Shown here in pieces: positions 1 through 16,100 of a stretch of 64,000 bases of DNA. The position numbers and the translations under genes are program-made. The number at the start of each line of letters is the position of its first letter. Positions within the stretch are counted from its first letter, which is position 1. This DNA comes from Monocercomonoides exilis (Eukaryota > Preaxostyla > Oxymonadida > Polymastigidae), in contig LSRY02000051.1 in the NCBI GenBank assembly GCA_001643675.2, forward strand, positions 188,501 through 252,500, written 5' to 3'. The notes beneath the pieces are model-generated. The model had not been told where the DNA came from and did no database searches. It was given only the letters and a program-made list of their open reading frames with translations.

Positions 1-503
1 AACTTTTCACTTTTCTTTCTCAATTACCGATATTCTTAATTATTGGAATTCGTTATTTGTCTGCATCCTCTTTCTTTTCAGAAACAAAAAAAATTGACAT
101 TTTATTCGGATATGCTCTCTTTGCAAAAAATATGAGATATTCGCACATATGCTTTTGAATCTCTTTTTTTCAATATTTCTGAATATATTTTTAAATCTCG
201 GTAAATCTTGGAAAAAATAAAACAAAAGACAAAAGAAAAAATTTAAAAATTTAAAATAAATAAAATGTAAATATAAATATATAAAAATAAAAGAACATAA
301 CTTTTGAGTTACAAAATGAAATAAACTCATGTTCTCAAACATTAACATTTTCATAATTCAAATTACAGATAATCCATAAAAAACTATTTGACTAATAAAA
401 TAAAATATTCCCTAAAATTTGTTGAACAGTTTAACAAAAAAGAAAAAAGATAGAAAGATAGAAAAATATTTCTAAGTTTCGAAATATTGCACATCGCATT
501 TCT
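1..503. other. AT-rich edge sequence, no gene seen
   Basis: Very AT-rich, with homopolymer A and T tracts and many stops in all frames. The only longer open frame (minus strand, 40-354) is rich in Phe, Tyr, Ile and Lys, as random AT-rich DNA would give, and shows no family motif. It lies downstream of the minus-strand gene that stops at 504, so it probably holds that gene's 3' flank. Confidence 0.5.
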
Positions 504-1925
504 TCAAACAATCACGAAACAATCAGTCAATTCATATGAAAAGTCAGTAAAAAAATAAGCTCTTTCTAAAATAGAAATTGTTTTATAAAAGCTTGTGATT
601 AAATCCTCAAATCCATTTTCTTCCAATTTTTCATAAAGCACCATGTTTATTTCCTTTCTTTTCGCTTCATTGTCTTCAAAATCAAAATTAATTTTCAATC
701 TTCTCCGAATTGTTGAAAGCAATTCTAAGTAATTGCGTTTCATAATGTCTACCAAAGTTGACCGCTGAAGTTCATCTGAAATTAGATTTGTAACTCCTGC
801 CTTTAATAATGCATCAGTTCCAACAGCTCCAAGCTCCGCAGATTTCTGTAGTAACGAAAGACAAGATCTTGATATTTCACTTTCATATTCTCTAGATGCT
901 CTGCATAACTCAATAATGCAACGATCCAACCCAACATTTTTCATCTCCAGAAATTTGTGAAAATTAATGCAAGAATCCAATGTTCGGAGCCATCTCTTCA
1001 AAGTGAACACTTCTTTCGTTTCTTTTTCACCTTTCTTCTTTTCTTTCCTCTTCCAATCAATAAGAATTCTCAGTTCCTCCAACTCTCTTGTTGCTTCTTC
1101 CACAAAATGAAGATCATCCTCAACAACTTTTTTCAAACATTGGTTGAAGAATAATCGATTTGTCAAAAACTCCCAAACAGACTGATACGCGAGTCGTGAA
1201 AGATTCCGAATCTCCTGATGATATTGGATAATCTCTTTGATTTCATTCAAATACAGTTCTTTTTCTATTTTCTAATAAAAAAAAGAAGAAGAAAATCAAC
1301 AATGCCAAAAATGATACAGATATGTTCATACCCCATTCCATCTAATATTACTCAAAGCCAGCAAAGTCATTTCCACTTCTTTATGCTTTTCCTCGTTTAC
1401 CCCTTCGCACAACGCAGATTTTATAAGACAAGGTACACAAATTGTTAACAGTTCAGGCGAAAAGAAGCACATTGAAATGTAGCATTCACAAAGATCAATC
1501 ATGAGCTTTTCATTCTTTTCTTCTTCCTTCTGCTCTTCAAAAATGATCATCTTCACAAGCATCTTCGTCAGCAACGAATGAATGATACTCGTAACCTTCA
1601 AATATTTCAATTCTTCATGAAATCCAACATGCTTCAAAAATAAAAGTGCATTCCCCAAAGGAACTTTTTTTTCTTTAATCATTTTGTAGATTTTATCGAA
1701 CAGTTCTGTTGTGAAAACGTATTCAAACTCACTTCTATTCATATCTTCGATCACTTCAACCATTTCTTCAATTTTCTTTCTCTGTTCATCTTCATCACAA
1801 TCTTCCAGCTCAGAAAACAATTCTTCAAAAAAAAAGATAAGAAAAGAAAGAAATCCAATCAAAAAGAATTCAAATCAACATGAATGCAAACCTGTAAATC
1901 TTTCAGTAACGCTTATTGCCTGCAT
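504..1925 (-). CDS. oxymonad-type helical hypothetical protein, three exons
   Basis: Exons 1925-1892, 1822-1332 and 1271-504 join in frame (introns of 69 and 60 nt, donors GTTTGC and GTATGA). The start is the ATG at 1925, which gives a short first exon encoding MQAISVTERFT; the longer middle open frame has no ATG of its own. The product is about 430 residues, highly helical and charged, with acidic LFSELEDCDEDEQ near the start and repeated Leu-rich helices resembling an ARM or HEAT solenoid. From memory the pattern matches a large paralogous family annotated as hypothetical in Monocercomonoides, but I cannot search to confirm. No signal peptide, membrane segment or catalytic motif is visible, so no function is assigned. 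Confidence 0.75.
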
Positions 1926-2006
1926 TTTTATAAGAATATTTTATCAAAAAACAAAAAATTATTAACATTCACATTGAAGTTGAATATGTTTGGATAGAAG
2001 GCATAG

Positions 2007-4237
<2,231 letters not shown>

Positions 4238-4239
4238 GA

Positions 4240-6074
4240 AGAAAAAGAGAAAAGCAGAAGAAAAAGGAAGAAGAAGAGGTTAAGAAAAAAGCAGAAGAAG
4301 CAAAGAAAAAGGAGGAAGAAGAAAAAAGAGCTGAAATCGAAAAAGAAAGAAAGCGATTGGATGAGCTTATTTCAAAGCAGAAAGAAGTTGTCGAGAAAAA
4401 AGAAGAAATACTTCAAATGCTGAAATCACTTGAAGAAATAGAGCAAATGTATTCAACTATGATAGAGAATTTGAAGGAGAAAATATCTCATTATGATGCA
4501 GATGAGAGAGAAGAAGAGAAAGAGAAGGAGAAAGAGAAAAAGAAAGAGAAGAAAGAGAAAGGAAATCTTTGGAGCAATGTGATGTTAATGATAACACATC
4601 AAAAGTCTTTTCAGTCGAAGATCAAGAGAAAAGCAAGACAAATGCACAGACTTCGAAGAAGGATACAAATGTTGCGAAAAATCTGGATGCAAATTGTGAA
4701 GAGAGAGAAAGACAATCACATGGAAAAGAGCAGACTGAAATTGCTCGTCGTGCAAGACCGATTGCTTTTGAAGGGGCAGACAATGAAAAGGAACAACAAA
4801 ATTTGCCTTCACTTTCGTCGTCTCTTGAGACACTCACACTTCACTCATCTCTTCCAACTCAGCAAATGATGCAACAGACGAATTCGATCCTGTCCGCTTT
4901 CCTTTCTAATTTTCACAAAGAACAGTCTGCCCATCGAAAGGAGGGTTTTTCTCAAGATTCTTCTTCCTTGCAACAGCAACAGTTTCTAAGTCAAGTCACA
5001 CAGAATCAGACACAGCCATTCAATTCAATCTCAACAATTTCTTCTTCATTGAGCCAGAGAAGCATCAGCAGCTCATCAACTTCACTTGGAATGGAAATGC
5101 AAAAAACAGCTGGACCTGCAGATGCTCAAATGCAAACTTCTCCTGCTCGCAATGTGTTGATGAGTGACAGATCAAATAGCATTTCTCATAGTCCAACAGC
5201 ACTTTCTTCACAATCATCTTCTCCTTCTTCTTATCGTGGAACTTCTCGGTTTTCACCACAAAGTGCAGCATCATCCTCTCATTCTTTGATCGTTGCCAAT
5301 ACCAAAAATTATGTCGAAAATAAGAATTTTCGAAAGCAAAAATACAACAGATATCATCAGCAGACATCGTCCTCTCCTATTTCTTTGCAATCAATATTTA
5401 GTGATCACTTCGATCAGCAAAATGACAGACAAGCAACTCCATCGAAGAATTCATACAGTCAAGCCACACAACCTCGAATATCCAGGCCTTCCTCTTCATA
5501 CCAATCTCAGTCTGGATATCATCGCATGAGCAGCATACCTGACATGCCAAAGAATTCCAATTTGTCCACACAATCCAAAAGAAGCAGCAGCTCCTTCCAC
5601 AACCCTTCTCTGCCATCTGTTGTGGCAAAATCAGTTTCATCTCCAGATGCCAACAAATCATCGCTCATTTTTGTTAAGCAGCCAACACGGTTATCAACCT
5701 CACCAAATGATGTATTCCTTTCTCATAACATCACCAATCCTCCGAGTCAGCCTCAGCCTCAGCCTCAGCCTCAGCCTCAGCCTCAGTCCCAGTCTCAAGG
5801 TTCAACTCAGCCATCTGTCTATAGAAATCAACAAATAACTGACACTGCTTCATCTTCTTCTCCAATTAGCGTTCCAGCAGTTTCTCCTTTGGCCCAATCC
5901 ATCCAACAATTTTCTCCTCCAAAGATGCTGCTGGCATCATCTCAGCCATCGACTTCATCCGAATTTCCTTCTGTTCATTCAACAACACAGCTCATTAACG
6001 AAGCAGTTCGTCAAATAAGATCACAACCTTCTGCTCCCTCTTACACAGCTTCTTTACCATTTGCGACTTCATAG
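4240..6074 (+). pseudogene. coiled-coil then Ser/Gln-rich coding sequence, frame-disrupted
   Basis: Directly after the SNF2-like relic, one frame (4240 to about 4500) encodes a Lys/Glu-rich coiled coil with heptad character (LDELISKQKEVVEKKEEIL). The reading then has to shift to another frame (open from 4506) for a long Ser/Gln/Pro-rich segment that ends at TAG 6074 and contains a Gln-Pro repeat. No GT-AG intron I tried joins the frames; the best candidate (4449-4501, 53 nt) creates a TGA. The Ser/Gln frame has no ATG near its start. The three pieces may be the tail of a single large gene broken by indels in low-complexity sequence, or assembly errors in a live gene. The composition resembles the serine-rich tails of other proteins in the window. 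Confidence 0.45.
5746..5787. repeat. (CAGCCT)n hexanucleotide repeat
   Basis: About seven tandem units, encoding alternating Gln-Pro in the Ser/Gln-rich frame. A simple coding repeat. Confidence 0.85.
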
Positions 6075-6839
6075 AATAAAACTTGAAAATATATGTTTTC
6101 TTATTCTTTTAACTTTTGTTTTATTCAATCTTTTTTCACTCGCATTTCCTCTTGAGATTTTTATATTCTTGTAGCATTTAGCACACAAGAATATTTAAGA
6201 AATAAATAATTCTTCGTGCTTTGTGAATAACTATGAATATATGCATTTCTAATATGCCAAAAAAATTTTTTTTTCATTTTTGAGTGATTTACTTATATTA
6301 TTATGACAATTCGGAATGAAGATGAATTTAGAAAAAAAGAAAACTCTCCCATCATAAATTCGTTTTCATTTGATCAATATTTTCTGATAAAATTCACCAT
6401 TAATTTGCTTGCAGCGTGTTTTACGACATGAAAAAAAAAAACCATTCAAGTTAAACTTATAAGATCTTAATGAATTGCATCCTCAAAAAAAGAGATTTAA
6501 TTGTTCTTTAGTGAGTTCGCGTCATTTGCATTCCAATGAAGATTATGGTGGAAATAAAAGGTTTTTTCGTTATTTGTTGAATAAGCTTCTTACAAATAAT
6601 TCTAAATATATTATTACCTACAGATTTCTTGGATTTCAAAAATATACAAAAATGCAACAACGAGTTATAAAAATCTTCAGATGGCATTTATTTTCAAGCA
6701 ATTATTCACCTTAAACAGCAGAGCCACTATCACGTTCATAACAAATCATATGAAAATGATGGAGCATACTGACAACTCAAATATTCAATAAACTATCGCA
6801 CAAAAATGATAATTAAGAAAAGAAAACAGTTTTTAATCC
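6075..6839. other. AT-rich spacer with a 10-bp hairpin
   Basis: No convincing gene. A perfect 10-bp inverted repeat (6163-6172 with 6185-6194, 12-nt loop) lies about 90 nt after the preceding stop. An open frame at 6475-6714 has no recognisable motif and no ATG-supported context. Confidence 0.5.
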
Positions 6840-7193
6840 ATATTCATTGAATTCGAAATACCTGTCGAACTTGTTTTATTGTATGAATCTCCAAAAGGAG
6901 CAAACAATTTCACAATTACAACGAAAAGCCATCATTTATTTGCGAAATCAAAGAATATTCATTTATTTCCTTCAAATGATCAAGTGCTGACAAATGTCCG
7001 CTGCTTCAATGAGGCAATCACCTTAATATCTGTGCAGTTGAGCATCCGTTTGAAGAGCGCAAGCGAACAGATTGAAAGACAAAGACAGGAATATTGGTAT
7101 CGCAATCCTTCTTCACAAATGCAATGGGATATGGATGATCGTGAAAACAAAATGATTATTAAACGTTTTCATAAAAAACTCATATTTTCCTGA
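6840..7193 (+). CDS. possible coding fragment, unrecognised
   Basis: A continuous open frame of about 117 codons without an early ATG. Its composition looks more coding-like than the surrounding DNA, including ASEQIERQRQEYWYRNPSSQ near the end. It stops at 7193 and overlaps the 3' end of the convergent receptor gene by 25 nt. It may be the terminal exon of a gene whose earlier exons I could not find, a relic, or chance. No family is recognised. Confidence 0.25.
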   Translation: MFIEFEIPVELVLLYESPKGANNFTITTKSHHLFAKSKNIHLFPSNDQVLTNVRCFNEAITLISVQLSIRLKSASEQIERQRQEYWYRNPSSQMQWDMDDRENKMIIKRFHKKLIFS

Positions 7194-10100
7194 TCGTTTC
7201 TGCTTTCTGAATCTCTAGGGCGTTCGCTTTCTCTACAGCAACCGCTGTAGCATTCGACAGCATCTGTCATTGTCAGTACTGCAGCACCTGGAGGGAAGCG
7301 TTGGATAAGCTCACGCTTCAGCAAAACCAAAGTGGGCCTTTGTGAGGCACATCCAGACAAGCAGCACTTGGCAACATTTTGCAATGAGGAAGTACTTATT
7401 CTTTCAAAATTCGGTCTTTCACTATTCACAATCTTCTGCCCTGCCACCTCGCTCTCATATTCCCTAAACGGAATCTCCAAGGTCAAGCACTCCCACAGCA
7501 TCATCCCAATCGAAAAGGCAACAGATTCCTTTGTTGCTCCCATCTTCTTGTTCATCAGCAGTTCTGGTGCCTTCCATCTCAGACACTCTTTTCTTATATC
7601 ATCATTGTCTTCAAAGGCAGATGAAGGAGGTGGAGAGTCGGTGAATCTCTCGCTCATCACTGAAATATTGGATGATGAAGAGACAACACTCAAGGAAGAG
7701 ATTGATGAGGAATCTGAACAATCATCAGAAGAAAGGAAGTCAGAGTGCATCACAATGCAGATCACCATGTGTTCTGAGAACAGCACAATGTGAGGACTCA
7801 GACTGGACAATGACTGAAGCTTGTTTTCCATTTCATCAAATGAGTGAAGAGCGAGATTAGCCACCCAGAACAGGATCTGAGCAGCTGTCTGCTCTCTCTC
7901 CTGAAGCGTGCCAATGGCCATCTCTTTCTTCTCATTCCGTCCATGCAACAACATGAACAGTGAATCCCTCAAGTCCACAATCAGCTTCTCATGAGGCGAT
8001 GAACAGGCCATTGCATCCACCAAGTTCGACATTGATGAAGTGGTGGGACATAGATCCTCCCCTCGAACAAATGTTGAATCTGAATCAGTTGAACATGTTG
8101 AAGAAATTGATGGTGAAGGCGATCTCTTCCTTATCTCTTCTTCCTCAACCTTTTCCAATGCCCATTCGGGAATCTTGTCTGAATCTTTCCCCAAAATATA
8201 TTCTGTCGATCCACTCTCTGAAAGAAGGTGTTCTGATGACTCTGAATGTCCCAAGCTTTTCTCATACACCCTCTTCTTGAACCTCTCTTCATTTTTCTTC
8301 TCTGCCTCCCTCTCTGCTCTCCTCCACTGCTCTTCAGGTGACATCTCCATCGTCACCATCTCAAACGCCTTCGGATCTTTTCTGATATTATCATTCACAA
8401 TCTCTCTCAGATCTTCTGCCTCATTCTTCACCTTCTTCCATCGAACAATGAACATTATCAACGCAATTAATAGAATGAAAACAACTGCAATACAAACTAT
8501 CAACATCCAAGAGAATTTTCCTTCTTTCACTCTCTCGACAATCCTTTCGTCTCCTTTTGCCTTTGTTTCACTTCTATTCTTCAGAATGAATGACTGGGTT
8601 GATGAAGGAGAATCGGCATTCCCAAACAGAAGGCATAAACTAACTTCAGTCTCTTCTCTCACATTCTCCAATTGTAAAGATATTGCGACTGTTTGAATTT
8701 CATTTTCTGACAAATGTCCATCTTTGTTGATCTCATGGAGTTCAATGAATTCCTCGTCTCCGCTTGTGAAGCACAATTTCAAGGTCAGATTGCAAGGAAG
8801 AAGAAGCTCCCCAGACAGAGTCAGATTTGTTGCACACGAGGATGTTGGTGAGCTCTTCACTTCATGCAACACTGGGATAAAGAGTGCTGATGCTCTCTCG
8901 CTGGTAATTCCACTCAGCTCACATCCATCATTCAAGATCCACAATGAAGTATTTGGAAACATTCCATCTCCCCCTTTCACGCTCACAACATTCAGCTCGC
9001 TGCTCCCTGTGCAGATCACATTCCTTCGAGCTGATGGATATCCCTCAATAGATGGGTTGTTGTTCTCAAATTCTCCTTTTTCAATCTTCACACTCCCTCC
9101 ACTCACATACAATCCTCCACCCTTGCTCTTCATAATCGTTGTTTCCCTCATCTCTACATTGCTGTTCTCAATATCAACCAATGACCCATTCCACTTGCAC
9201 AATCCCTCTTCTTTCATTCTTTCAATCCCTTCATTGACTATTTCATCTTCTGTTTCTCCATCAAACACACATATCTCAACCTTTACTTCCTTGGAATGTC
9301 TTATCTGCATCATGCTTCCCTTATCAACTGAATTCACACATCTTCCAAACGAGCTGTTCAGCACACTCACCTCTTGCTCAGCTTCATCCATCCCAATTAC
9401 ACACCCATTCATCAGCAGAGTCACATTCTCAACCTCCATCTCTTTCACCTCCACTTTCGCTTTCCTTCCAACACTCACAACATCTCCCTCACATTTGATA
9501 TTCAATATTCTTGTTTCAACAATTGTCACATCCGATTCTTCACAAAATGAAATAACTGGTAATTTTGAATGAATATCCCTGAATGTTGTTTCCGATATCT
9601 TCAGCTCTCCACTTTCCACGCTCACAACCGAACTGTTCAACTGCAACTCAACAGCTGTTGCTGATAATGAAGAAAAGAATTCACATTTCTGTATCTCCAT
9701 TGAACCATTCTTCACTTTCATGATGCAGCCGTGAGTCGTCTCAAATCCATCTTCAAACTGGAATGAGCATCTTTCCACAGAACATTCGTTCACAAGCTCC
9801 ATGACACAATCCTTCTCAAATGATTTCTCAATCTTGGAGTTCATCTTCACAATCGCCTTTCCCTTTTTGAGTGAATTCACAACCAGATCCCCAATCACAC
9901 ACTCCTTCCTCACAAACCCTTCTCCATCAATCAGAATTGCATTCATCACCCCTTCCTCGATGTGCTCAACCCCACAGTTGATGCTGAGACATGGATTTGT
10001 CTGCGCTCCGCATCTTCTGTCATCACTCCCTCTCCCACTCACAAACACCTGTGCCGAATAATAGAATGTGATCAGCGGAATCAGATCAACACCTCCCTCG

Positions 10101-13100
10101 CTCGAAGCATCTCTCCCGCAGATGGAGTTGTTTGAGTTCAGCGATTCCTGGTTGTAGTTCAACGCAAACAGTGTTTCGTTGATCTGGTGCTCAATCGAGT
10201 GGCATCTGACAAATATGTCTTTCCCCACATGTGCCTCATTCATCACAAACAGGATGTTCACAATCTTGAAATTCAGAGGCGGAATCTGACTCTCATTTCC
10301 ATAATTCGCATTTGCGTCGGATCCATCAATAAACAGCCCTCCTCCACACCCTGTCTCATTCGAGCACTTGCATATCGAAAACGAACTCCCATTCACTTTC
10401 AACACTGACTCTCCACTCTTCAGCACCACTCTCATTCCCCCTCCTTCTGTGCTTAAGCCACTCTTGCAACTCGACATTGAGCACTCATCCATCATACACT
10501 CCACTCCATTCTCAAATGATCCCACATCAACAACACTCGCTCTAATCCCTTCGTTTGTGATATTGGCTAATGAACACCCAACAACCCTCAAAACTGGTCT
10601 GTTGCCATTTGAACCAGTATTCTCGTCTCCGTTCATTTGATTCTCGTCTATCATCGAAATCAGACTCCTTTCTATCACACCAGCAAATGAAATGTTCACA
10701 TTCTGAACAGTCACCTCAGATGCACTTGGGCTGAAAGCAATCAACCCTTTCAACTCTGAAATCAAACTCAACGAACTCCTCTCAATCACAGCACTCCCTC
10801 CATTCACTTTCATCAGACAATATCCAGCTGTCTCTGTCAGCCCGGTCAATGAGCCAAATGAACAATCAGAAACCGACAATAACGTGTTTGCTCCAGAGGA
10901 TTCAATGAATACTGCATGATGGGTTGTGATGGCTGGCTTGGTGAATGACACATTCACAAACGACAAACTCACATTCGAGGAGATCATTGAACCATCATCA
11001 GACAAATCATTCTCATCTTCATCACTTATCGTCACTCCTGTCCCTTTCTTTGTCCCTTCAATCACCACTTTTGGTGACTCTGATATTGATGATGATGAAG
11101 AAGAAAATGAAATTGAATGGCTCAGCAACCCTGATCCCACAATCGCAATATGTGTTTCCCCTTCTCCAAATGTTGGATATAGAAGTGATATCAAGTGATC
11201 AATCGATGAACATGGTGCTTCCGAATATCCACACCCACTGAAGTCTCCTCCTTTCTCTCGAGAAACAAACCCATCCCCACTCCAGTTCCTCCACAAATAC
11301 ACAACCAATGGAATCACATATTCCTCCTCTCCAGTCATCTTCCTCTCCCATCCACACAACTCATCAAACGATCTCAACTCCTCTGAACTCATCTCCCATT
11401 TGAAGTTCTCTTTGTTCACAACCTCGCTCAGATCCCATCCTGAAACAAATGCATTCTTCCCTTTCCAGGCATTGCATCCCTCAAATATCATTCCTTCCAA
11501 CACAAATGTTCCTTTTTGACTGGGAATTTCAACAAACATCCCTCCTCCCATTCCTCTTCCTCCATTCTCAACATCCCCTCTTGGCACTTCACACCCAGAA
11601 TATTTCACTCCTTTCATTTCCAAACTCCCTCCCTTCCCCACTGATATCATCATCCCTCCTCCTTTCATCCCACTCCCTCCTGAACACACTGATGACAAAT
11701 TGAATTTTTCAATATTAACAATTCCATTAATTTCCATCTCCACATTCAAACATCCTCCTCCTCCATTCCCACCAACAACTTCCATTCCGCTCATTCGGCT
11801 GTTATTCATCTCCAATTCAACTCCATTTGAAATAACAATTGGCGATTTCCCACTCATTCTCACTCCCCCTTCCATCACAAATCCATTCATAGCCAACCCT
11901 CCTCCCTCAACACATATCACATTGTATCCAATCAATTCATCATTTCCAAATGAGACTGAACAGCTGGCGATTGCGATGGTTGATGACGACGAGGAAGAGG
12001 AGTAGGAAAGGTGGATGAATGCATTTCTCTTCCCATTCATCTCTTCATTCAACACAAATGACAAATATCTCATTTCAAATGATTTTGTGCACTCAATAAG
12101 GTTATTTTGAGCTGTCGATCCTTCATCCCTCACAGTCACCCTTATCCCCTCTTCTTTCCCTGAAACACTCGCCGCAAATGACGCAACTTTCATTTCATTC
12201 TTTATCCATGATTCTGAGATAACTTCGATTTCATTCACATTGCTGCTCGCTCTCTTCTCAACACAATAGTCAATCGTCAAGCACCCAAACTCCTCAAACC
12301 CACAATGACTGTGATCCAATGCCCTCTCTCCGCTCCCATCAACACACAACTTTGTACCAATTGAACATAAGTACACAAATAGCGGAATCACCTCCTCTTC
12401 TTTCCCATCCTCACTACCGCATAACTTTAGAATATCTGATGGAATCACATTTGAATCAAAAAACTCAAATGAGCTTGCATTCACCTTCGACTCAAGTAAT
12501 ATCCCGGAGCTACAACAAATGAACATATCCTTCCCATATTTGGCTCTGTTTGCAACGTCAACTGAAAAGTGAACGCAATGTTCAATTTTCAGTCTGCTCA
12601 GCGTGCTTCCCATCACAATCATCATCCCTCCTCCTCTTCCTTTACTTCCCTCTGAACTAATTGCCTCACATCCATCAATCACACAACTCTCATTCACAAC
12701 AACACTCCCTTCTCCTTTCACTCGAACACACATCCCTCCTCCTCTTCCATGACAGCTGCACCCTTTCACAACACATGACTCAATCACAATTATCCCATTC
12801 TTCCCCTCATCTCTCTCTGCTCCAACAACTCCACTCACCCATCCTCCATCTCCACTTCTCTTCTCAATATTGTTCACCTCACATCCACAAAACACAATTG
12901 ATTCCACCCCTTCACCAAACTCAATCACTGAATGTTCTCCAAATGTTAATGTTTCTGCGATCACCAATTCCTCCACTTTCACTTTTCCCCCAATCACATT
13001 CACAAAACAATATCCAATGGGGTTCTCAGAGGTACAAACAACAGAACAGTCAGCGAGTGTGAGGAGTGTGGAGTTGGATGTGATCAGAGATGATGATGAT

Positions 13101-16100
13101 GCACCAGACATAGCAGATGGAATACAGAATTTGATGTTTCTCATTGAACATTTACTCAACACCTCAACCAGACAAGATGACTCAAAATTCTCTGGTGCTT
13201 TCACTCCCACCTCCATCCCTTTTGTCGCACATGAAATCTCCCATTCATGGCCATCTGCCATTCCAACCACTTCAGCAAGCTCAAATTCTGAATCCAATTC
13301 GATCTTCTTGTTTGTGTCTGGATATCTCACCTGCGCTGCATGGGTGATGGTGGCACACGGATAATAGTCAAACCCACAGAACCACGAGTCGTATCCACCC
13401 AGCCCATCCTTCATCTTCCCAACATGTGCTTCATCCGGATATCTGTCCAGAAACACATTCAGCGGGAACAGCCCCATTGTTGTGTCACTCCGATCATATC
13501 CCACCAGCTCATTGTATTTGGAATTGTCATGCTGGACATTTAAATTGGTTGTGGTTATTGCCCAGCTCGCAGAATCGCTCCCATTGACAAACACATAATT
13601 TCCTCCCAATGAAGCAGTGCAGCCTGAAAAGTCCACAGACAAAATTGAGAAGTCGTGTATGCCATCTTCCAGATGCAGCATTATCCCGCCACCATTTTCA
13701 CTGCAATTGCATCTGTTGAATTTTGTTGCTTCAGTTGCCGGGGCTGATGAAGTCCCAACCCGCAACTTGCTTGTTGAATACAATAAATCAACCTTGATCC
13801 CACCACCACTGCCATCCTCGCACTCACAATCTTCGATTGTCACATTCTGAACAACAAATGTCTCCCCTTCCTTCACACTCTTTGCCACAACCACTCCATC
13901 TCCAGTCGTCAGATTCACATTCGTCACCTTCACATTCGCCATCACGCTGTCTCCAGGTGCTGTGGCTGTCAGATACAGTACAGATGAGGGGGATGAAAAA
14001 GTTGGAAGATTTTGTTCAGAGAACAATGGTTTTAAAACATTCATATCTTTGATCTCCACATCAACCACCGACAGCTGCGATAGTAACACCACAAACACTG
14101 ACGACGACATCACGTAGTCTCCTGTTTTACTCGTGGTGATCACAATATCCTCCAATGAAAGAAACCCACCTCCATCAGACACCACAACCACACTCGGCGA
14201 AGGGCTAACATTTGAGTTGCAATCAACTTTCAAATGATTCATTCCAAGATGACCTGTTGATACACTGAACAGCGCTCCAGTTGATGAAAGTGCACCTGTT
14301 CCAATCGAACTCTTCTCTTTGCCTGTCCCAATGACTGAAATCTTCTTTTCTCCAATATCAATTGTTGCTGTCTCACTTGTGTGATTCCCTTCCATCAGCG
14401 TAACTGTCAAGCTAATCTGCACCTTGCACATCTCCAACGCCTTCTTCACCGTCAGACAAGGAAATGTTGTATTTGCCCCACACGGATCAAAGTTATCATT
14501 TCCACCAACAGAAACATAAATCGTCTTGTCCTTCAGCCACCACCTCTTTTCAGCGTATTGACGAGACCATTCGTTTGCGAAATATAAATTATAAGAAAAA
14601 CAAAATCTGTATTCATTAGTATTTGTTGTATAGCTTTCAAACAATGGATTTCCATAATTCAAAAACTTGTTTCTTTCATCATAAAAAATCATGTCGTGTC
14701 CATATGGTGTAGAATAATAACACTTGCATTCATGAAAGAAAAGAAAATAGCAATAAATTCCATCTTCAGGTGTTGCTATTTGATTTGGATTAAAATAAAA
14801 TCCTCCTCCAGCAGAATTTGCCGAACATGAAATGAACTGAATGTTTCTCATCTTAAATTCATTGGGAACTGCAACACAATACATCCCCCCACCACCTAAG
14901 TTAGTGAGAGAGCATAAAGAAAAATTACAGTCAAATAAACATGCATTTCCTCCTTCTCCATTTTCCACCTCAATGCATCCTGTTCCTAATGCGTTAATAT
15001 TTTCAACATACAATCCTCCTCCGTAGCCATATGCTTCACAGTTCTGGAATTCACAACAGCTAATCCGAGTTTGCAATGAAATCGAATAAGCAAACATCCC
15101 TCCTCCATAGCGATTTTGCGCTGTGCAAGTATTAAAATAACAGTTTTCAATTGAAGCACACTTGATTCCATAGCACATGATCCCGCCTCCAGCATAATAA
15201 GCATAACAATCATTGAATGAACAATGAGAAACTGACAGCGTTCCGCTCTCCAAATTGAACATGCGAATTGCCCCACCGTTAGAATCATCATCAGTATAAA
15301 AATCTTTATTCACTGTTGCTTTCGATCCATTCCACTCACACCAAATAAATGAATTTGCTCTATTTTCCGTTGTACTCTGCCTCCCTGGTTGTAGCGGGAC
15401 TTCTGAAGTTCCATTGCATTCAACATTCCTTGTCCGACAACATCCAACAAAGGAAGTGTTTGAAATGGTCAAAGTGGATGAGGGACTGTTGAGAGAAGGA
15501 ACAATCCCTCCATCATACACATCGCAAACTGATGAGAATGAGCAGCTGCTCATCAAACATGATGTTTGGGAAAAGGAAGCGGTTGGAGATGAGCACGCAT
15601 CATTTGCTGTTGATATGTTGAAAAATGTCAGGTGAGAGAGTGAAATAAGTGAAATGGAAGATGACGAGAGGAATGGGACTGACGACATACAAAAAGAAGA
15701 GAAATGAGATGAACAAACAGAAACAAAACATTTCTCAGAGATTTCTCCTTTTTGTGCTTTTGAAGAGAAAAGTGGAGGAAATACATTCAAAATTTCAACA
15801 TTTAGCTGAACAGATATATTCACAAATGAACCAAAACTGCCTTCCAGTTCAATCGGAGATAAATGTTGCCCTACAAAAAGAATGCACTCTCTCATTGAAA
15901 CTATGCTTTCTTTTTTCGCAATGAGAATCCTTTTTGTTCCTTTTTCTCTCACAACCAAGCCCATTTCCATGACTGATGAATTGAAACACTTCAAGCAACC
16001 CTCAATTTCACTGAATTGGTAAATATTTGCATTCTTCAAAATTCCAATTTCTCTTCTAAATTCTTTTCTGTTATTTTCTTCATCTATGATAAAACCTCTT

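Noticed and set aside
40-354. Minus-strand frame of 104 codons
   Set aside because: The composition (Phe, Tyr, Ile, Lys) is that of random AT-rich DNA, and no motif is present.
4449-4501. Candidate 53-nt GT-AG intron joining the coiled-coil and Ser/Gln frames
   Set aside because: Its length fits, but the splice produces an immediate TGA, and the removed sequence itself reads as coiled coil.
5746-5787. Tandem short repeats as a possible CRISPR-like array
   Set aside because: The units are contiguous hexamers without spacers, encode Gln-Pro, and the genome is eukaryotic.
6163-6194. 10-bp perfect hairpin after the Ser/Gln-rich frame
   Set aside because: It resembles a bacterial terminator in form, but this is a eukaryotic genome, and a stem this short is expected by chance in AT-rich DNA.
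7332-15924. Many plus-strand open frames of 60-280 codons opposite the giant receptor gene
   Set aside because: They are antisense shadows of a long Ser/Thr/Asn-rich gene with biased third positions. None shows a domain, and the minus-strand frame is continuous with clear features.
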